Notes: generated by a model from the sequence alone, not told the origin. A stretch of DNA of 64,000 nt from Diadema setosum (GCF_964275005.1 NC_092705.1:11843912-11907911), one strand, 5' to 3'; counted from the stretch's first letter, positions 48,263-61,509 are shown. Numbers and translations are program-made.

Positions 48263-49205
48263 GATAATGTGAAACAATAAAAACACATGCTATTTTTCGT
48301 GTTTTCGATGCAAAATGACACTTACGCGGAGGTAGATCGTACAATATCTGTTAAATTTTACCCTACGTTCTCGACTGTCAGTAGTACTGTCATTTCATAT
48401 TTTTGACATCAAATAACCTGTGATCATAAGTATATTGTGTGTGGGGTTTTCGTTTTTAGCTTAAAATTTACACCACTTGTGGTGGCTTTAGTAAAATGTG
48501 TTTGATGTTTTTAGTGGTACTGAAATCAACAGGGAGATGAAGAATAATGAATGTTCTTTGGCTGTATATAGGTTCTTAATTAACAATAAGTAGGCACATA
48601 ATGAGACATCCAAAACATTGACGTCCTGACACCTTGCTTAAGGACGAGAAACGAGTTGTCGAAGTCGAGTTGTACTAGAACGGGAAGACGAAAGGGCGAC
48701 CAGCTAAAACTCGATTTCAATTTCAATTTCAATTTTAATTTCAATTTTGCTTTCGTATTTCTCGATGGAAAATACATAAAATAGCATAGCAATACATAAT
48801 GTCCTGCTTGGATATAATTGTATACATTAAGAAAAAAAGGAATTAGATTCGGTATCTTACTCAAGGTGAGAAGGGGAGAAGGTAGGCCTATCAATTATTC
48901 AAAACATGCTAATAAAGGAGCCATGTATACAAGAAGGCAAGGCGACTAGTATTCCAAACAGGGACCCCAGCAAGCATTAACCAGTCGCCTTGACAGGTCG
49001 CTCCGAAAACAGTGGATTAGGGAGAAGTTAATGAGTACGAAAACGGTATTTGGTGACTGACTTTTCCAATTTTTTTTTATGTCCTCATAAACATAGACAC
49101 AAGGAAGAACAATTCACTGTGACATGTCTTTTTATATACAAATGTATAGATTGGGATTATACATTACCCTCCTGAGCCTTACAGTGTAGCTTCACGATGA
49201 AACTT
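48263..49205. other. 3' flank of gene 5
   Basis: No gene recognised. Contains a TTTCAA-type simple repeat (48713-48765). Confidence 0.4.
48276..48281 (+). promoter_or_regulatory. Candidate poly(A) signal of gene 5
   Basis: AATAAA 14 bp after the stop codon. It would give a very short 3' UTR; later signals may be used instead. Confidence 0.3.
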
Positions 49206-50060
49206 TGAATACTGAGTTCAATAAATTGCTCCACTGGATTAGAGCTAAGAAATTGTCAATCAATCTTCAAAAAACTGAACGTATGCTTTTTCGTAATTCT
49301 TTGGAAAAATTACCCCGGAATATTTTCCTGGCTAATACAAACTAATGAATCATTCCCCTCCTTTTGTTTTTAATCCTGTGTTTATTAAAAAATAAAACTG
49401 TACATTCATACCCTACTAAACAATCTAATGGATTTCATTTGCCTTTGTCGAGGACTATTTTTTACAAAATCTATATTCTCCTTTGCAGGACCCAAATTCT
49501 GGAATCAAAGTTCCCTTTGGTAGCAACATAAAAGAAGCTATTAGTCTTCAGACTTTTACCTTTAAATTGAAGAATTTTAGAAATTGATTCCTACATCGCT
49601 TGGGACTTGCATCTTTAACAGCCGCAAATCTATTTTATTGTCTAAACGTTTTTAACTTTGATTCATTACATAATAACACACTTTCTATACAGTCCATCTC
49701 GGCAAGACTAATCTCATGTGCTTTGGCATTGACCCTTGAACTCTTCCTCCTTTTCTCCTTTCCCTGTCCTCCCCTTCCTGTCCCTTTTCTATCCTTTGGC
49801 CTCCTGTTTATTCTATCCACGCGTATGTATAAAGAGAGCTGCTTTGTTTCTGCCTGTGCGTGCGTTTGTGTGTGTATGATTTGTTTTATGTTCCTTCTGT
49901 CTCCCTGGCAATATGTCTCATCGTTTCGTTTGACTATTACTACTTCTTTCTACTCACGAGGGGACTGCATTCTACAAGCTAGGTTTTTCAGCAGTTCCCT
50001 CCATTTCCGACATCTTTTCCTTGATACGATTCAGTTACAGTTTATATTTTTTTGAACTAC
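49206..50060 (+). mobile_element. LINE remnant (end of reverse transcriptase plus 3' tail)
   Basis: The translation near 49230-49300 gives LLHWIRAKKLSINLQKTE-like text, the helix after the reverse-transcriptase active site in CR1/L2-type LINEs. Near 49490 it gives FAGPKFWNQSSL, the usual end-of-ORF2 motif. The reading frame is interrupted several times. The tail carries GAGGGGACTGCATTCTACAA .. GCAGTTCCCTCC, like 2430-2480. Confidence 0.6.
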
Positions 50061-50914
50061 AGCGGTGCATGCTTGCATGCAACACGTGTATCGTGACTGC
50101 TGCTCAGCACGGAAATGTTGCAGTTTCCCGCTTTTTTAGACTGCTTTTTTTTCTAGCAAGTTGAGGTAGAAATTGGAATTTAAACCAACACACAAGAGAA
50201 AAAGAAGGTCACTTTTATCTAACAAACCTTCATCATGCCATTCCGAAGAAGAATCAAGCTGAAATCACGGCATCAAGGAATACCTCTTCACTGCCGATTC
50301 TGCTGGTACTGTTGTGCGTACACCTGATCACGGCAATCGCGAATCTTGAGCTGATTACGGTAGGTTTTGTGCTTTTCAAACGTCTTATTTCCGTAAATTT
50401 ATGGGTGTAAAAATGATTTCCAATCAATTACAGCTCTTTGTATCATCCTTCATGAGTATGTAAGATTACCTCAGCTATACGCAATCCCCCACAATGATCG
50501 ATTTGTTGTGTCAATAATAACAGCAAATACGGAAGGAACAGCTGATCACGGCATTCGTGAATCTTGAGCTGACGATAGGTTTTGTGCTTTTAAAACTTTG
50601 CTTTTCCGTAAATTTATGGGTGTAAAATATGATTCCGATGAACACAAACAAACAAACAATTTCACGACGTGAATGTATAGTTTTGGCGGACGATTTATTC
50701 TAGATTGACAACAAATTACACATCAATTTCCTGAAAAGTACACAGAGTTTGCCTATAGATACGTAAATCCCACTGGGTTGCATACACACGTGGTGACGTC
50801 ACAGATTTGGCACTTTTCGTAGCCGCATCGAACTTTTTCCAGTGCTCAAATTTGGTAAAAATAAAGATTCTTATATTCAAAGTAGAGACAACTTTATTGC
50901 ATGATTTATACCTA
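50061..50914. repeat. Spaced direct repeat with donor-like end
   Basis: CTGATCACGGCAATCGCGAAT .. GAGCTGATTACGGTAGGTTTTGTGCTTTT at 50320-50375 recurs at 50540-50595, followed in both by TTTCCGTAAATTTATGGGTGTAAA. One frame of the first copy reads as a Leu-rich signal-like peptide but has no Met. Not called as a gene. Confidence 0.4.
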
Positions 50915-51010
50915 TAGTGTCGAGCACACGGGCTATATGACTCATGGATTTTTTTTTTTTTCAATGTCGATCTCGTGGACCGTATGACTCGTGGGTGTCG
51001 GTCTTGTGGG
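50915..51010. repeat. Relative of the CCCACGAGTTCGACA minisatellite
   Basis: GTCGAGCACACGGGCTATATGACTCATGG and CGTATGACTCGTGGGTGTCGG type words around a poly-T tract match the right half of 47085-47345. Confidence 0.5.
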
Positions 51011-52080
51011 ATATGACAACAACAAATACAGCAACAGAAATTTTGAAGCCTCATGATATAGTATACGTATATTCAATAATACATTACAATCATCCCAAGA
51101 AAAAAAATAAAACCGTTAATTCAAAAACAGTCATTCTAAACTAAGTCAAGATGAACGTGATAAGTACGTGCTATTCTACCTTTTGTTCGATCGCAATAAC
51201 GTAACTGAGTTTAACTGACTCATGGAATTGAATTCTGCGCAACACGATGCTTTCTGATAAGAGGTTACATTGAAGACCTCTGTCTATTTAAGTGGAAACT
51301 TTACCTACTTAGGATTATATACTGTAACCTTAAACTACGGTGAACAAAATTCTTATTACACTTTACGTCCCCCATTCCATATGTAGGACATTTTAACGAA
51401 ACAAAGTACACCATTATTTTTTCAAATCATTATTCTAAGAAAGTAATAAATCCAAAAACAATCACTCTAAAATTGTTAGAAATAAACCTAAGCGTATCTG
51501 TGTAATTGTAACTGTATCGTAATCGTATCTGTGTAATCGTAAATGTAAATGCATCTGTGTAATATTTTTCTTTTGTCAACATGAGCTTAGACTTCTTGAA
51601 ATGTGATTCAAACATAGCATAAATACATGATCTAGGTGCTTCGATACAGCAACTCAAAACGCGAATATGATAACTGAAATGCTATGCGAGAACAGAATTA
51701 TGTTCTCTGATAAAACGCCACATCCACTGCTGACAAATTCTGTGTTATCTGGAAACTTGGAACTTTATGTAAGGGCGGAATCTTTGGATATTCAAATTCA
51801 TAGGTGTTGTGATTTTTTTTCCCTATTTTTACCTTTTTTTTTTCCTTTCTTTTTTTTTTTAAGAACCAAAAGCATGTGGGGGGGGGGGGAGGGCTGAAGC
51901 CCCCCCCCCCCCCCCGGTTCCGCGGCCCCTGTATAAATCTGCAAGAAATTCCTCCTAAGTAGTGTAAGAAACCTTTTCGTTTCAACAACGGAAATGTCCA
52001 GTGGTTAGCGCGCAAATTGTGATGAAAAACAGGTAGGATGTCTTACTTTTGTGGAGAGGAAGGAGTCCCCTCTCCACTAG

Positions 52081-55000
52081 TCCATGGGCCAAGACCAGAT
52101 TTTTACGATATTGGTACCACTTAAAGGGACAAATTCTGCTTATGCATTTTGAAATGATATGTACCTGTAGATGATATTTTGCTATGATAGCAATTCAAGA
52201 GAAGTAGCTTAGTCTCAGTATCAGCCGTAAACCCTCATAACTCTAAATACCTTTTTTAAGCTCGGTAAACCATGGAGGGCACAATCCGCTCCCTCTATAA
52301 TTTCAATTGCTCTGAAATGTGGCACAAATGTAAATCAAGACATACTCTACAAAATGGCACCATCAAAACTTTTCTTGGAAACCACAAAGAGGGAGCAATT
52401 TGTCAAAATATAAAGAAAACAAAGAGAATCCCAATGAATAATATTCAATTAACAAATTTTAAGACATATATCGGGCATTTAAGGCGAAAATGCAACAATT
52501 TTTTTTTTTTTTTGCTGTTGATTTTTATCTAGACATATTAAGACGCATTTGAACTTCATTTTGACCTTTTCGGATCATTTACAGGTCCAAATCTTAAGAA
52601 AAATGGTGTTTACAACAGAAAAAAAAAAATCAAGACAAAACACAAGAGGGCGCTGTAGCTATTTCAAACATAATTGAATACTTCCTTTAAAAGTATAAAA
52701 TTTTATTATTTTATGTTGTGAATACATAAAATAATAAGTAAAAAGAAACTAAGAACGGGTCAAAATGTGAAACAGAACTTGCTTATGTTTATTTGTTGCC
52801 ATGGTAACCAAAATACTTAACACAAATTAAACATATCTTATACAACGTATATGCGTAATAAGTTTCAGGAAAAGACGTCAAATTTGGAGGTGATCAGACA
52901 AGATATCAAACTTAAAGTGAGCAAAGTTTAATTTTCAGTATCAACGGAGCACCTCCCTCTCCAAATTTTTGCTATTTTGGGGATAATAACCATTCATCCA
53001 CTGTCACATAATCAAATGCGAGGGCATCCCCATTCCACACACGCGAGTTGTTGCATTCTTCGTGTTGTTAGAGTTGTTATTCAACTATGCGATAAACACT
53101 TTGGGGAATATTTAGGGGAAAAGAGTGAAAAAACCCTGCATTTCAAAGGACACTATCAACGGCGAAATCATATCTGTCACCCTTTGTTAAAATCATGATT
53201 ACTATATTCGTAATCAAATATTCTGTACTACTCCAAATAATCAGAGCCACTATCATCACCAACATTTCGATATCATTTTGACATAGACACCTCAACAAAC
53301 AACTCCCAAGTACCAACACACCAATAGCGAGATATCTACATACAGTGTATTCACCAAAATTAAGAGCGCAGCGAGGGATAGCAAAACATCCTTCTTAAAA
53401 CTGATAATTCTGCAAAACGGGTGAGTTAATATGTTACTAAATATACGAAACACTCTTCAGAGCAAATTTACTTTGACACTTAATGGAAAGGATAAAGTGA
53501 CAGGAAATAATAGATAGTGCCATGATAATCATACCAAAAGATATACGAAAAACGAACACTAATTTTAATTCAAACAAACTAATGAGTAAACACAAAATAG
53601 GCACGCAGATGTATATTATGGGCGTTAATCGAGAAGAGAGAGTTTTGGGGCGGCTTTATTCTTCTGTTTTGTTTTTATTGGTCACCGCCATGCAACTTCA
53701 GAAAGTCAGCAAGCCTCGATATAACTGGAAAGTAGCAAATGTCCGCGAATGCAAATAGAGCTATGTCGACGGAGCAAATTAGTGTTTGTTGCAGAGTATT
53801 TGTCAGAATTTTCAGAGCAATTGCATTTTGGTGGAGTTTCATAAGTCTGGAACAGGGAAGAATTATCATAACGATCCCCTCTGACACAAGGTATAAAAAC
53901 AAAAATCCAAGTAGATACCGAGAAACAAATAGAATTGCTTAATCGAAATTACTTTGCTCCTTGCCATGCGTCATGCTAGGATAACCAAATTTCGAAAAGC
54001 ACAATTAACAACCCCCCCCCAAAAAAAAAGGATAATTTCTTTAATTGTTGACTGACTTACTCAATATCTGATAAATCTGAAAATGTAATCTCCAAGTAAA
54101 AAAAAAAAAAAGTCTGGGTTTTGGGTAAAAGTCTAGAAATGGGAATGGCCAAAACCCTCCAATTCCCTTGCTGTATACAACCCGTGGGGTACGACCGCCG
54201 TCATTTGCTGGTATCAAGATCTGCAAATACCTTGTTTGACGCTGTAATCTAACTTTATATATAATGGAATTTACATAAGTACTCTTCCGCTCTGTATGAT
54301 CTTGTCATTTTGAACTGCCATCTTTATAGTGATTACTCCATATTTCCAATTTTCATTGTTCTTTCAAACAGGAAATTTATTATCACATATCCTATCATTA
54401 TGTAAGCCTTGATTAGGCTATGTCTTAAATATTCATTGATACAATAGTCACTTATCCAGATGTAGCCCTTGAACTGGCTATAACTGTATGAAAACAACGT
54501 TAAATCGTTATTTCTTGCTCGGCAAAAGATATGAAAATATGCACAGCGGAATGTAGCAACTTATCGTAGAAATAAATTTCCATGGGTATTTTAGCGAGAA
54601 AATGAATGACAATGAATAATAAGAAAATACCGTTTTGCGGTAACGTCTCCCATTCCATACATTTTTTCCTACATAAAGAGAGGTACCATGCAGAACAGCC
54701 TTTGGATATGGCCTCGGATGCCTTGAACGTAGACTATGACTCCACGGAGAGATAGGGTGGGATTTCACGGAGCACGCGAACGATTTGCGAAGGACGCGAA
54801 TGACAAAATCCAACATTCGGAAAAGTTTTTCTCCGAATGTTTTCCGACAATGAAGCCGAAAACTATTCTTGCGCAATTTGTGCGAAGTTTCCACGACGTA
54901 TGTGCGAATGTCGTGTGTATCATTGCTAAAGTACAGCATTTTACGTACACGAAGAACACGCGACGGAAATGCGAACAACGAAAACTTTTCAATAATTATG

Positions 55001-56085
55001 GGAGAAAATGTACCCAAGGAGAGGTGGAAGCTGTCTTGAGTTGATTTTTTTTTTCTTTCCTCTATTTCTCCTTTCTTTTTGTCTCATTTCTCTATCGTGT
55101 GCTTGCCTACATTTTTTTCCTATTACATATCTCCACTAGTAAAGCCTTTGATTTTTTTTTTTTGCAGTTCCTCCAACTCATACTCTCTATAGTTCAAATG
55201 AAATTTTACATACTTTAGATTAATTTTAAGTGTATTCTACGATTTTTTTGTTGTATATCAAACATTTATTTCTCCTTGCTAGTCTTTAATTTCTTTTGTT
55301 ACTATAGTTGTTAATAATTGTTTGATGTTTAGATGTATGTTACGATTTTGATTTGTAGAAAACGTATAGGTCATACATCCCCAAAACGTGCGCTAAACGT
55401 TCGCAAGAATATCTCAAAAGGTACGGGAACAGTTTGCGATTACGTCGTAAAATGATCGGAAAAACTTCGCAGATTTCGCGTAACATACGCGAGACATTCT
55501 CCAAAGTTTCGGAGTCTGTTTGGGGTTTCACGAATATTATGCGAACATCGCGCGTATCTCGCGAAGGTCTTGCGCATATGACGAGGCTTTAAAGACACTT
55601 TCGAGAACAATTCACGAGCAAATCACGACCAAGTGTGCGGAAAAGGTTCGCAAAAAATTTCAAACTTTTTTGAAATTCTCGCCGAAGTAAAAACGACATT
55701 CGCGAACAATTGACGACGCTTCCGAACCCTCACGTTCGTTTGGCGATCTTTTGCAGACTAAAATACGAATGCTGGATTTTGCTATTCACGTCCTTCGCAA
55801 ATCGTTCGCGTGCTCCGTGAAATCCCACCCATACACGGCGTTCAAAACAGTGTGCTCCGTAGAGACTGTGCTTTGTCGTTCTGTGTATAGTCTCGATTCA
55901 GACGCGCGGGCTGATTATTTAGGCCCAGAACGCATTGATTAAAGACTACATTTTTCATGACTAAACTACTCATTTGGAATTGCTATCATAGTTTGATACA
56001 CTTATAAATGCCTAACAAACAAAACGGCACCACAAAGGTTTTGTCCCTTTTGGTGGTACCAATATCTGACCTGGCCCATGGACTG
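52081..56085. mobile_element. About 4-kb element with long imperfect inverted ends
   Basis: CCATGGGCCAAGACCAGAT .. ATTGGTACCACTTAAAGGGAC at the left pairs with GTCCCTTTTGGTGGTACCAAT .. ACCTGGCCCATGG at the right. Pairing resumes further in (GCTATGATAGCAATTC / GAATTGCTATCATAG). I see no transposase. The fold-back at 54745-55850 is nested inside. Confidence 0.5.
54745..55850. mobile_element. TTCGCG-rich fold-back element
   Basis: GTGGGATTTCACGGAGCACG (54757) and CGTGCTCCGTGAAATCCCAC (55810) are exact reverse complements. Pairing continues through CGAACGATTTGCGAAGGACG. The interior is packed with TTCGCG, CGCGAA and TTTGCG words. The 169-codon minus frame here follows from this composition. Confidence 0.7.
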
Positions 56086-56329
56086 CGACCTGGCAGATCC
56101 GGGCTACTTATAAGCAGTGATGGAAATCAGCCAGTACGTGTGTGTGTATAAATATGTGTGTGCGTCTGTGTGTGCGCATTTATGAGTGTCAAGTCATAGC
56201 TATCCTGCTATGTTAGGAAATGTTTCTGCACACACACGCCCTTTCGAGTACATGCTGTCACACCCGCCTTTGTTCTTGTGTTGACGTCCCTTTTGTTGAA
56301 AACGCAAGCAATTGCTTGTGCGGGACAAG

Positions 56330-56485
56330 CGAAAGATCTTTGGTATAAGCACAAGCAAAAGGTTTATGCATATGGATTTAAGCAACTGCTTGATCTAGAT
56401 CTTTTACTAGACGAGCTTGTGTTTGTGCTTGTGCTTGTGCTTGTGCTTGTGCTTGAAGCAATATTGCTTGTAAGCAATTGTTAAT
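56330..56485. repeat. GCTTGT simple repeat with inverted flanks
   Basis: (TGTGCT)n tract at about 56419-56452, with AGCAATTGCTTGT words on both sides in inverted order. AAGCAATTGCTTGTAAGCGAT occurs again at 57340. Confidence 0.6.
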
Positions 56486-56649
56486 TTTTATGCATTCGCC
56501 CTACTGTCTGAGAACTTTCGATCTTGTGGGCTGCAGTTGGCAGAAACTTCTGCCCACTGCGTGTAGCTGTCAAAAGAGTCATTGCCGAAAGTGTGACATG
56601 TGGTACGTTGGGAGAAAGTTGGCGGTCATCTGTAGGCCCTAATTATTGT

Positions 56650-57015
56650 TTGTTTGTTTGTTTGTTTGTTTGTTTGTTTGTTTGTTCATTTTCCATCTGA
56701 GAAGATGGCTGGATAGCCCATATTCAGCTACGTTAAGCTGGTCTTCCATGTGGTCCAGTTGGATGTGAGGTGGGACCACTCCACCGGGTTAAACACCCTG
56801 CTCTTTGCGATGAATGAATGAAGCGGGATCTTTTACGGGCATGAGTTGTTACTCTCTCATACACTATGTCCTATCCGAGGGACAGAGTGTTTTTGCCTCT
56901 TGCTAGAGGGGGCGGTATGCTTACACACAACTTGCTCAGTCCAGACTCGGGTTCGAACCCGGGCCGCGTGATCGTGAGGCAGACGCGCTACCGACATGAC
57001 CGATTGAGCCAACTC
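56650..57015 (-). mobile_element. tRNA-derived SINE
   Basis: On the minus strand TGGCTCAATCGGTCATG (57011-56995) fits the A box and GGGTTCGAACCC (56960-56949) the B box of a tRNA-type promoter. About 280 bp of unrelated body follows and a (CAAA)n tail ends it at 56650-56690. The layout head-body-tail is that of a Pol III SINE. The tRNA part has an enlarged D region and no acceptor stem, so it is not a working tRNA. Confidence 0.75.
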
Positions 57016-58612
57016 ACCATCCTTTATTTATTCCCTTTAATTATTCGTCCGTGTTTATGAATTTCTGTGTCTATGGGTGGTGCTGATCTTTTGCTTGAGA
57101 TTCGAATGATTTTGGCTGACACGTTTGAGCTCAAAGTGTTTCCACGGCCAATAACATGCATTTTTTTTTATTGCCCCTTAAAATACCTACGAATACTTCG
57201 TGTTTTGTCAGTGATGGTAGGCCCGACGTACTGGGACCTCGTACTGATTTATCACGCTTCCGTGCTCCCCTAACCACGAGGTGTATTCAGCTTCTTGTGG
57301 GTGGCGACGATTCGGGCACAGTGGGCCGAACTCTGAAACAAGCAATTGCTTGTAAGCGATTACTTCAAGCACGATTGTTGATTTTTCAAAGGCAATTAAC
57401 TCTGGAAAGGCACCTCAGCGAAATAAAACCTAAATGAAGGAAACGGTTCTTTCGCCAGTGACGATGAACGATTACACAATCGTCATTATCCAAACATCTG
57501 AATGTACTCATCAAGATACACATACTCAGGTGGCAGCGATGCAGGCCGGATCAAAGAAAAACCTCCGGTCATAATCCATGTGTGTAGTAGGTCCATGCTT
57601 ATATTACAGAAGCAATTAGTTACAAACGTGTAGATTCCATCACCTTCAATATGATAATTTCCTCCAAACTTTCTTCATGGAAGTGTATTTACGCATCATT
57701 TCCATTGTGAAATTTGAAATATCATAGACATGATAGAAGGAACTAATCTTGAACACAAACGTCGATAAAGTACATGTACGAGTGTATATCCTTTTATCAT
57801 TATGGGATTCTTGGATTAGCCCACAGGGGTTTACATATCCTTTGAACCACTAATGGATTCATTTAGCTTGGGGAAAAAGCTCATAACCCCTCTTTCCAGA
57901 ATGGTTTGTGCTCACACAATGACGCATACAAAACGCAGTGGTAAACCTCAATAACTTGGATGAGACTCAAATTGTAATCTTACTGGTTTTGTTCGGGATT
58001 GTTGATGATTGGTTAGTTCTTTATCGATATAATTATCTTGATTCTTGAAGAGGTTTTCTGTTTGTCCTTTGGTGATATATACCACCGAAAATATCCCTGC
58101 TTTGTACAGTTTGGATATCGTGATATTCATACATTTTGTATAAAAACGTTCTCGCAGCAAATACATACAAGTAAACAGCCAAACCAAAATAGTTACAACT
58201 TCGAGGAAGTGACATGAAAGCTGACTTAAAATAGTAACACTGGATAAAAATAAATCCGGTGGACATCGGGCTCTCTTTATCAGTAGTCAAACATAACGAA
58301 CCCACGCACAACGCACAGACCAAAAATAGTACGTGGTTTCGGCACTATCTTGATAAAGTAATGCCGATTTTTAACATTGACAGGAGAAGAGAAACAGACA
58401 CGGAAAGTATAGAAATAAAAAGTGGTCATAAGAGTAGAGACTTCCATGCTGTATTATGAGAACCGTTTACTCGAGACACTGATCTATCTCCTTGGAACAC
58501 AGTTATGTGTATAGTTGATAGAAATTAGTATTTTAGTGCAGTGATACATAAAGCATAACAAAATGATTGTACATACATACGTGCATGCATTCATACATAA
58601 TATTTATGTTTC
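57016..58612. other. Intergenic stretch
   Basis: No exon, repeat family or motif recognised apart from the AAGCAATTGCTTG word at 57340. Confidence 0.35.
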
Positions 58613-58795
58613 TAGGACATTTACCCCCTGGACAATTACCCGGCCGAGACCCTAAGCTTCCCCTGACCCTATAAACCCTAAACCTGAACCCAAGCCTGAC
58701 ACTAACCCAATCTAAGTTTCTAAGCCTAAGTTCTAATCCTAACCATACTATTGATCCTGAACTAACCGGTATTTAGCCGGGGGTAATTGCCGTAT
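58613..58795. repeat. Second telomere-like unit with GGGTAATTGCC ends
   Basis: TTTACCCCCTGGACAATTACCC, then decayed CCCTAA / CCTAAG words (ACCCTATAAACCCTAAACC), then CCGGGGGTAATTGCC. Same plan as 18073-18268. Confidence 0.65.
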
Positions 58796-61509
58796 ATAAG
58801 TATGATATGGGGTAATTGTGATACGCATAGGCCGATACGTACATGCATAGCCCCTGTATGCATTTCGAAAAAGAATTACAAATTTGAATAGTGATCTGCT
58901 AGATATATACCTAATCATTTTGTTAACTCTGTCCCTATGCAGGAAGCTACTAGTAATTAAGTTTGCTACTAATGGGTCCAATTAAATATCATTCAACTGA
59001 AATTCGTGTTCTTTGCGTGGCATCCTATATCCTATCTGTTTCAACATGTTTCACTTTGGTTATAATCCTTTGCAGCAGAATTAAGGTCTCAAATGATGCA
59101 GAACTTAATTTCTGGTTATAAATACGAACCTTTCTTCTTCTTTTTTTTAATGATTTTGAAACGGAACGCGTTTGAACGCCTCCACGGGATAAACGCCTGT
59201 TAATCAATTCTCCTACGAATTTTAGTGTATATCGTTTTGTGACGTTCAACTTTCACAAGAGTTGTAAATCGAAAACAAAATATTGATCCTCGTGAAGAGA
59301 ATGAAATTGCAAATGGAAGAGACAAGCAATAAAAAAGATACGTTCATAAAATACCTTAATATTGAGTAATAATTGCTAGTCATTATAATATAATCACCAA
59401 ACTTTCTAATTCGATGGGCGAGGAACATACATTATGTACTTAAATTATATTTTCCTTAATTCAGAAAGGAAATTTGCCATGCAATAAAGAAATTGATATC
59501 ATAGATAATAATTGTTGATTACATGGGACGCACACACACACACACACACACGCACACACACACACACACACAGTTTAATGCTTCTATAGACACATCATAG
59601 TTGCTGTGCAGGCCTTCAGTATTAAGCAGAAAATTTTCCAAGACACTGTCTCAGACAAATTAAATATTTGAAGCATGCATTGCAGGATATAATCACAATT
59701 GCCGGAACATTATTTGTTTGATTTAGTGTGGAAAAAAAAAAAATCATCACCGGAATTGAAGTCATGGGCATGGGTCTATTTGTTTTGTTTTGTTTTGTTT
59801 GTATATGTATTGGGGTGTCAGTTTGATTTTTTTTTTTAATTCTATATTTTAAGGACCGAGAGTGTTTAGGGGCTTCAGTCCATCTCCCTCCCCCCCCCCC
59901 CAACTTTCATCAAAGCGTATAGCAAGCCATTTTATATTACACGTTTTGACTAATAGAAGCCATCATCACCCTCCAATTGTCTTTTTCTATATCCATCTCC
60001 CCCATCCCTCCCTCTCTCTCCCACTCTCTCTCTCTCTCCCTCTCTCTCTCTCTGTTTCTCTCTCTCTCCCTCTCTCTCTCTCTCTCGCAATGTGCATGTA
60101 TGTGATTGGACATACAGTCTGCAGGAATCTTCAACTAATTGAAAGAGACAGACTTAACCGGAAGAAGAAGAATAACAAAGACTTGTATTATTGTAAAGTA
60201 TATTTTGTTAGAGGGCGCATGCGCATGTGCATGTGCATGGGTGTGATAGTTCTGAATTGATGCGTGCGCCCGAGCCGTGTGTACGTACGAATTTGCAGTT
60301 CATTCCCGCTCACTTTTCATTTGTGCAAACTCTAGCCCCGTTAGTAGATCTATTACTAGTTTCTGAAGTAAATGTTATATTAACAATAGCAACATTTCTT
60401 CCCCACGTTTTCTGTATTTAGCCAGTTCAGGTACATCCTGTATGCACCACTTCACATTTAGGTCTAACACTTATAGTCAATATACTTGCAATACACGTGT
60501 ATCGCTTTGCTTTAATGTTTTATACTTTGAATGACTCTTCGTTCCAATTATGGGTTTTCTCCATTCTGTTTCTGTAGATACTTTAAGGACACGTCTTTGC
60601 CTGCGTCAATTAGAGAAACTTTACAAAGATATTGAGTTAGAGCGAGTGATACATAATTATTATAATTTTATGATTTTTTTTTTAAAAAAAAGTTCTTATA
60701 AGAAATAGTTTCTATTATGTTGGTCAAGAACTTGAGGGGTAGGCGAAATTCACGTTCTCGAGGATTATTTTGACAGCGCTGCCGGATCAAATATTCACCT
60801 GACAGTTATACAAACAGTTGTGCAGTTGGTTAGTTGTTCGGACACCTTTGTGCAAATCGTATTATCTTCTTAACTGAAAATAGCATACTATCGGATTAAA
60901 GGTACAAAAATAGAGCAGCCTGAGTCTAATATAGACTATTTTCTGTTACTCGTCAGCTAATCCGATAATTATCTTTATCAGGTACTATTTGTTTCAGCAT
61001 TCAGGTCATGTCATTTTATTTTGGAAACAATTCCGCTCAAATCCATTTGTGAGACTATATTCTGTCGCACTATAAAAGACCTGCCTTGATCTACAAGTGG
61101 TAAAAGCTCTTCTAGTCTCGGGTCGCTAAGGTCAAGAAGGCTGACGCTTGGCCTTACCGCTATTTTTTACTGAATACTTACGCTTTGGAGACTTATGTAT
61201 TCGTCTTTCGTTAGTCAAGAAGACTGAGTGTGAAGGATTGTAAGATTAGACTGCCATCTACTATTATTGTTTTATATGCTATACTCTTTGTAATGAGAAG
61301 CATTCTCTGTCAAAATCTAAGAAACTTTACTCATTCAGTGGTTGCGACAGTCTAGAGAATGACTTTGTGACCATTTACCCTGGAGTCACCATATCGGACT
61401 CCAAAAATCTGACAGTTGAGTAGCTTCCATAGATACATGAATCACGATTTATTACTGAAGAGTCGGAGAAGAGAAATTTGAAGGGAAGAAACTTTGAAAG
61501 AGGTCAAAG
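58796..61509. other. Upstream region of gene 6
   Basis: Contains CA (59530-59572) and CT (60010-60086) microsatellites. No exon recognised. TATAAAAG lies at 61071. Confidence 0.4.
61071..61078 (+). promoter_or_regulatory. TATA-like box of gene 6
   Basis: TATAAAAG, 439 bp before the ATG, implying a leader of about 400 nt or an unseen intron. Motif evidence only. Confidence 0.25.

Noticed and set aside
53739-53942. Possible receptor-like fragment
   Set aside because: Some hydrophobic stretches on either strand, but no splice-supported partner exon and no recognisable family residues.
54508-55017. 169-codon minus-strand frame
   Set aside because: Lies across the TTCGCG-rich fold-back element, with a counterpart at the other arm; no protein motif.
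56946-57012. Functional tRNA gene
   Set aside because: A and B boxes are present but the acceptor stem and a regular D arm are not; the SINE body and tail follow.
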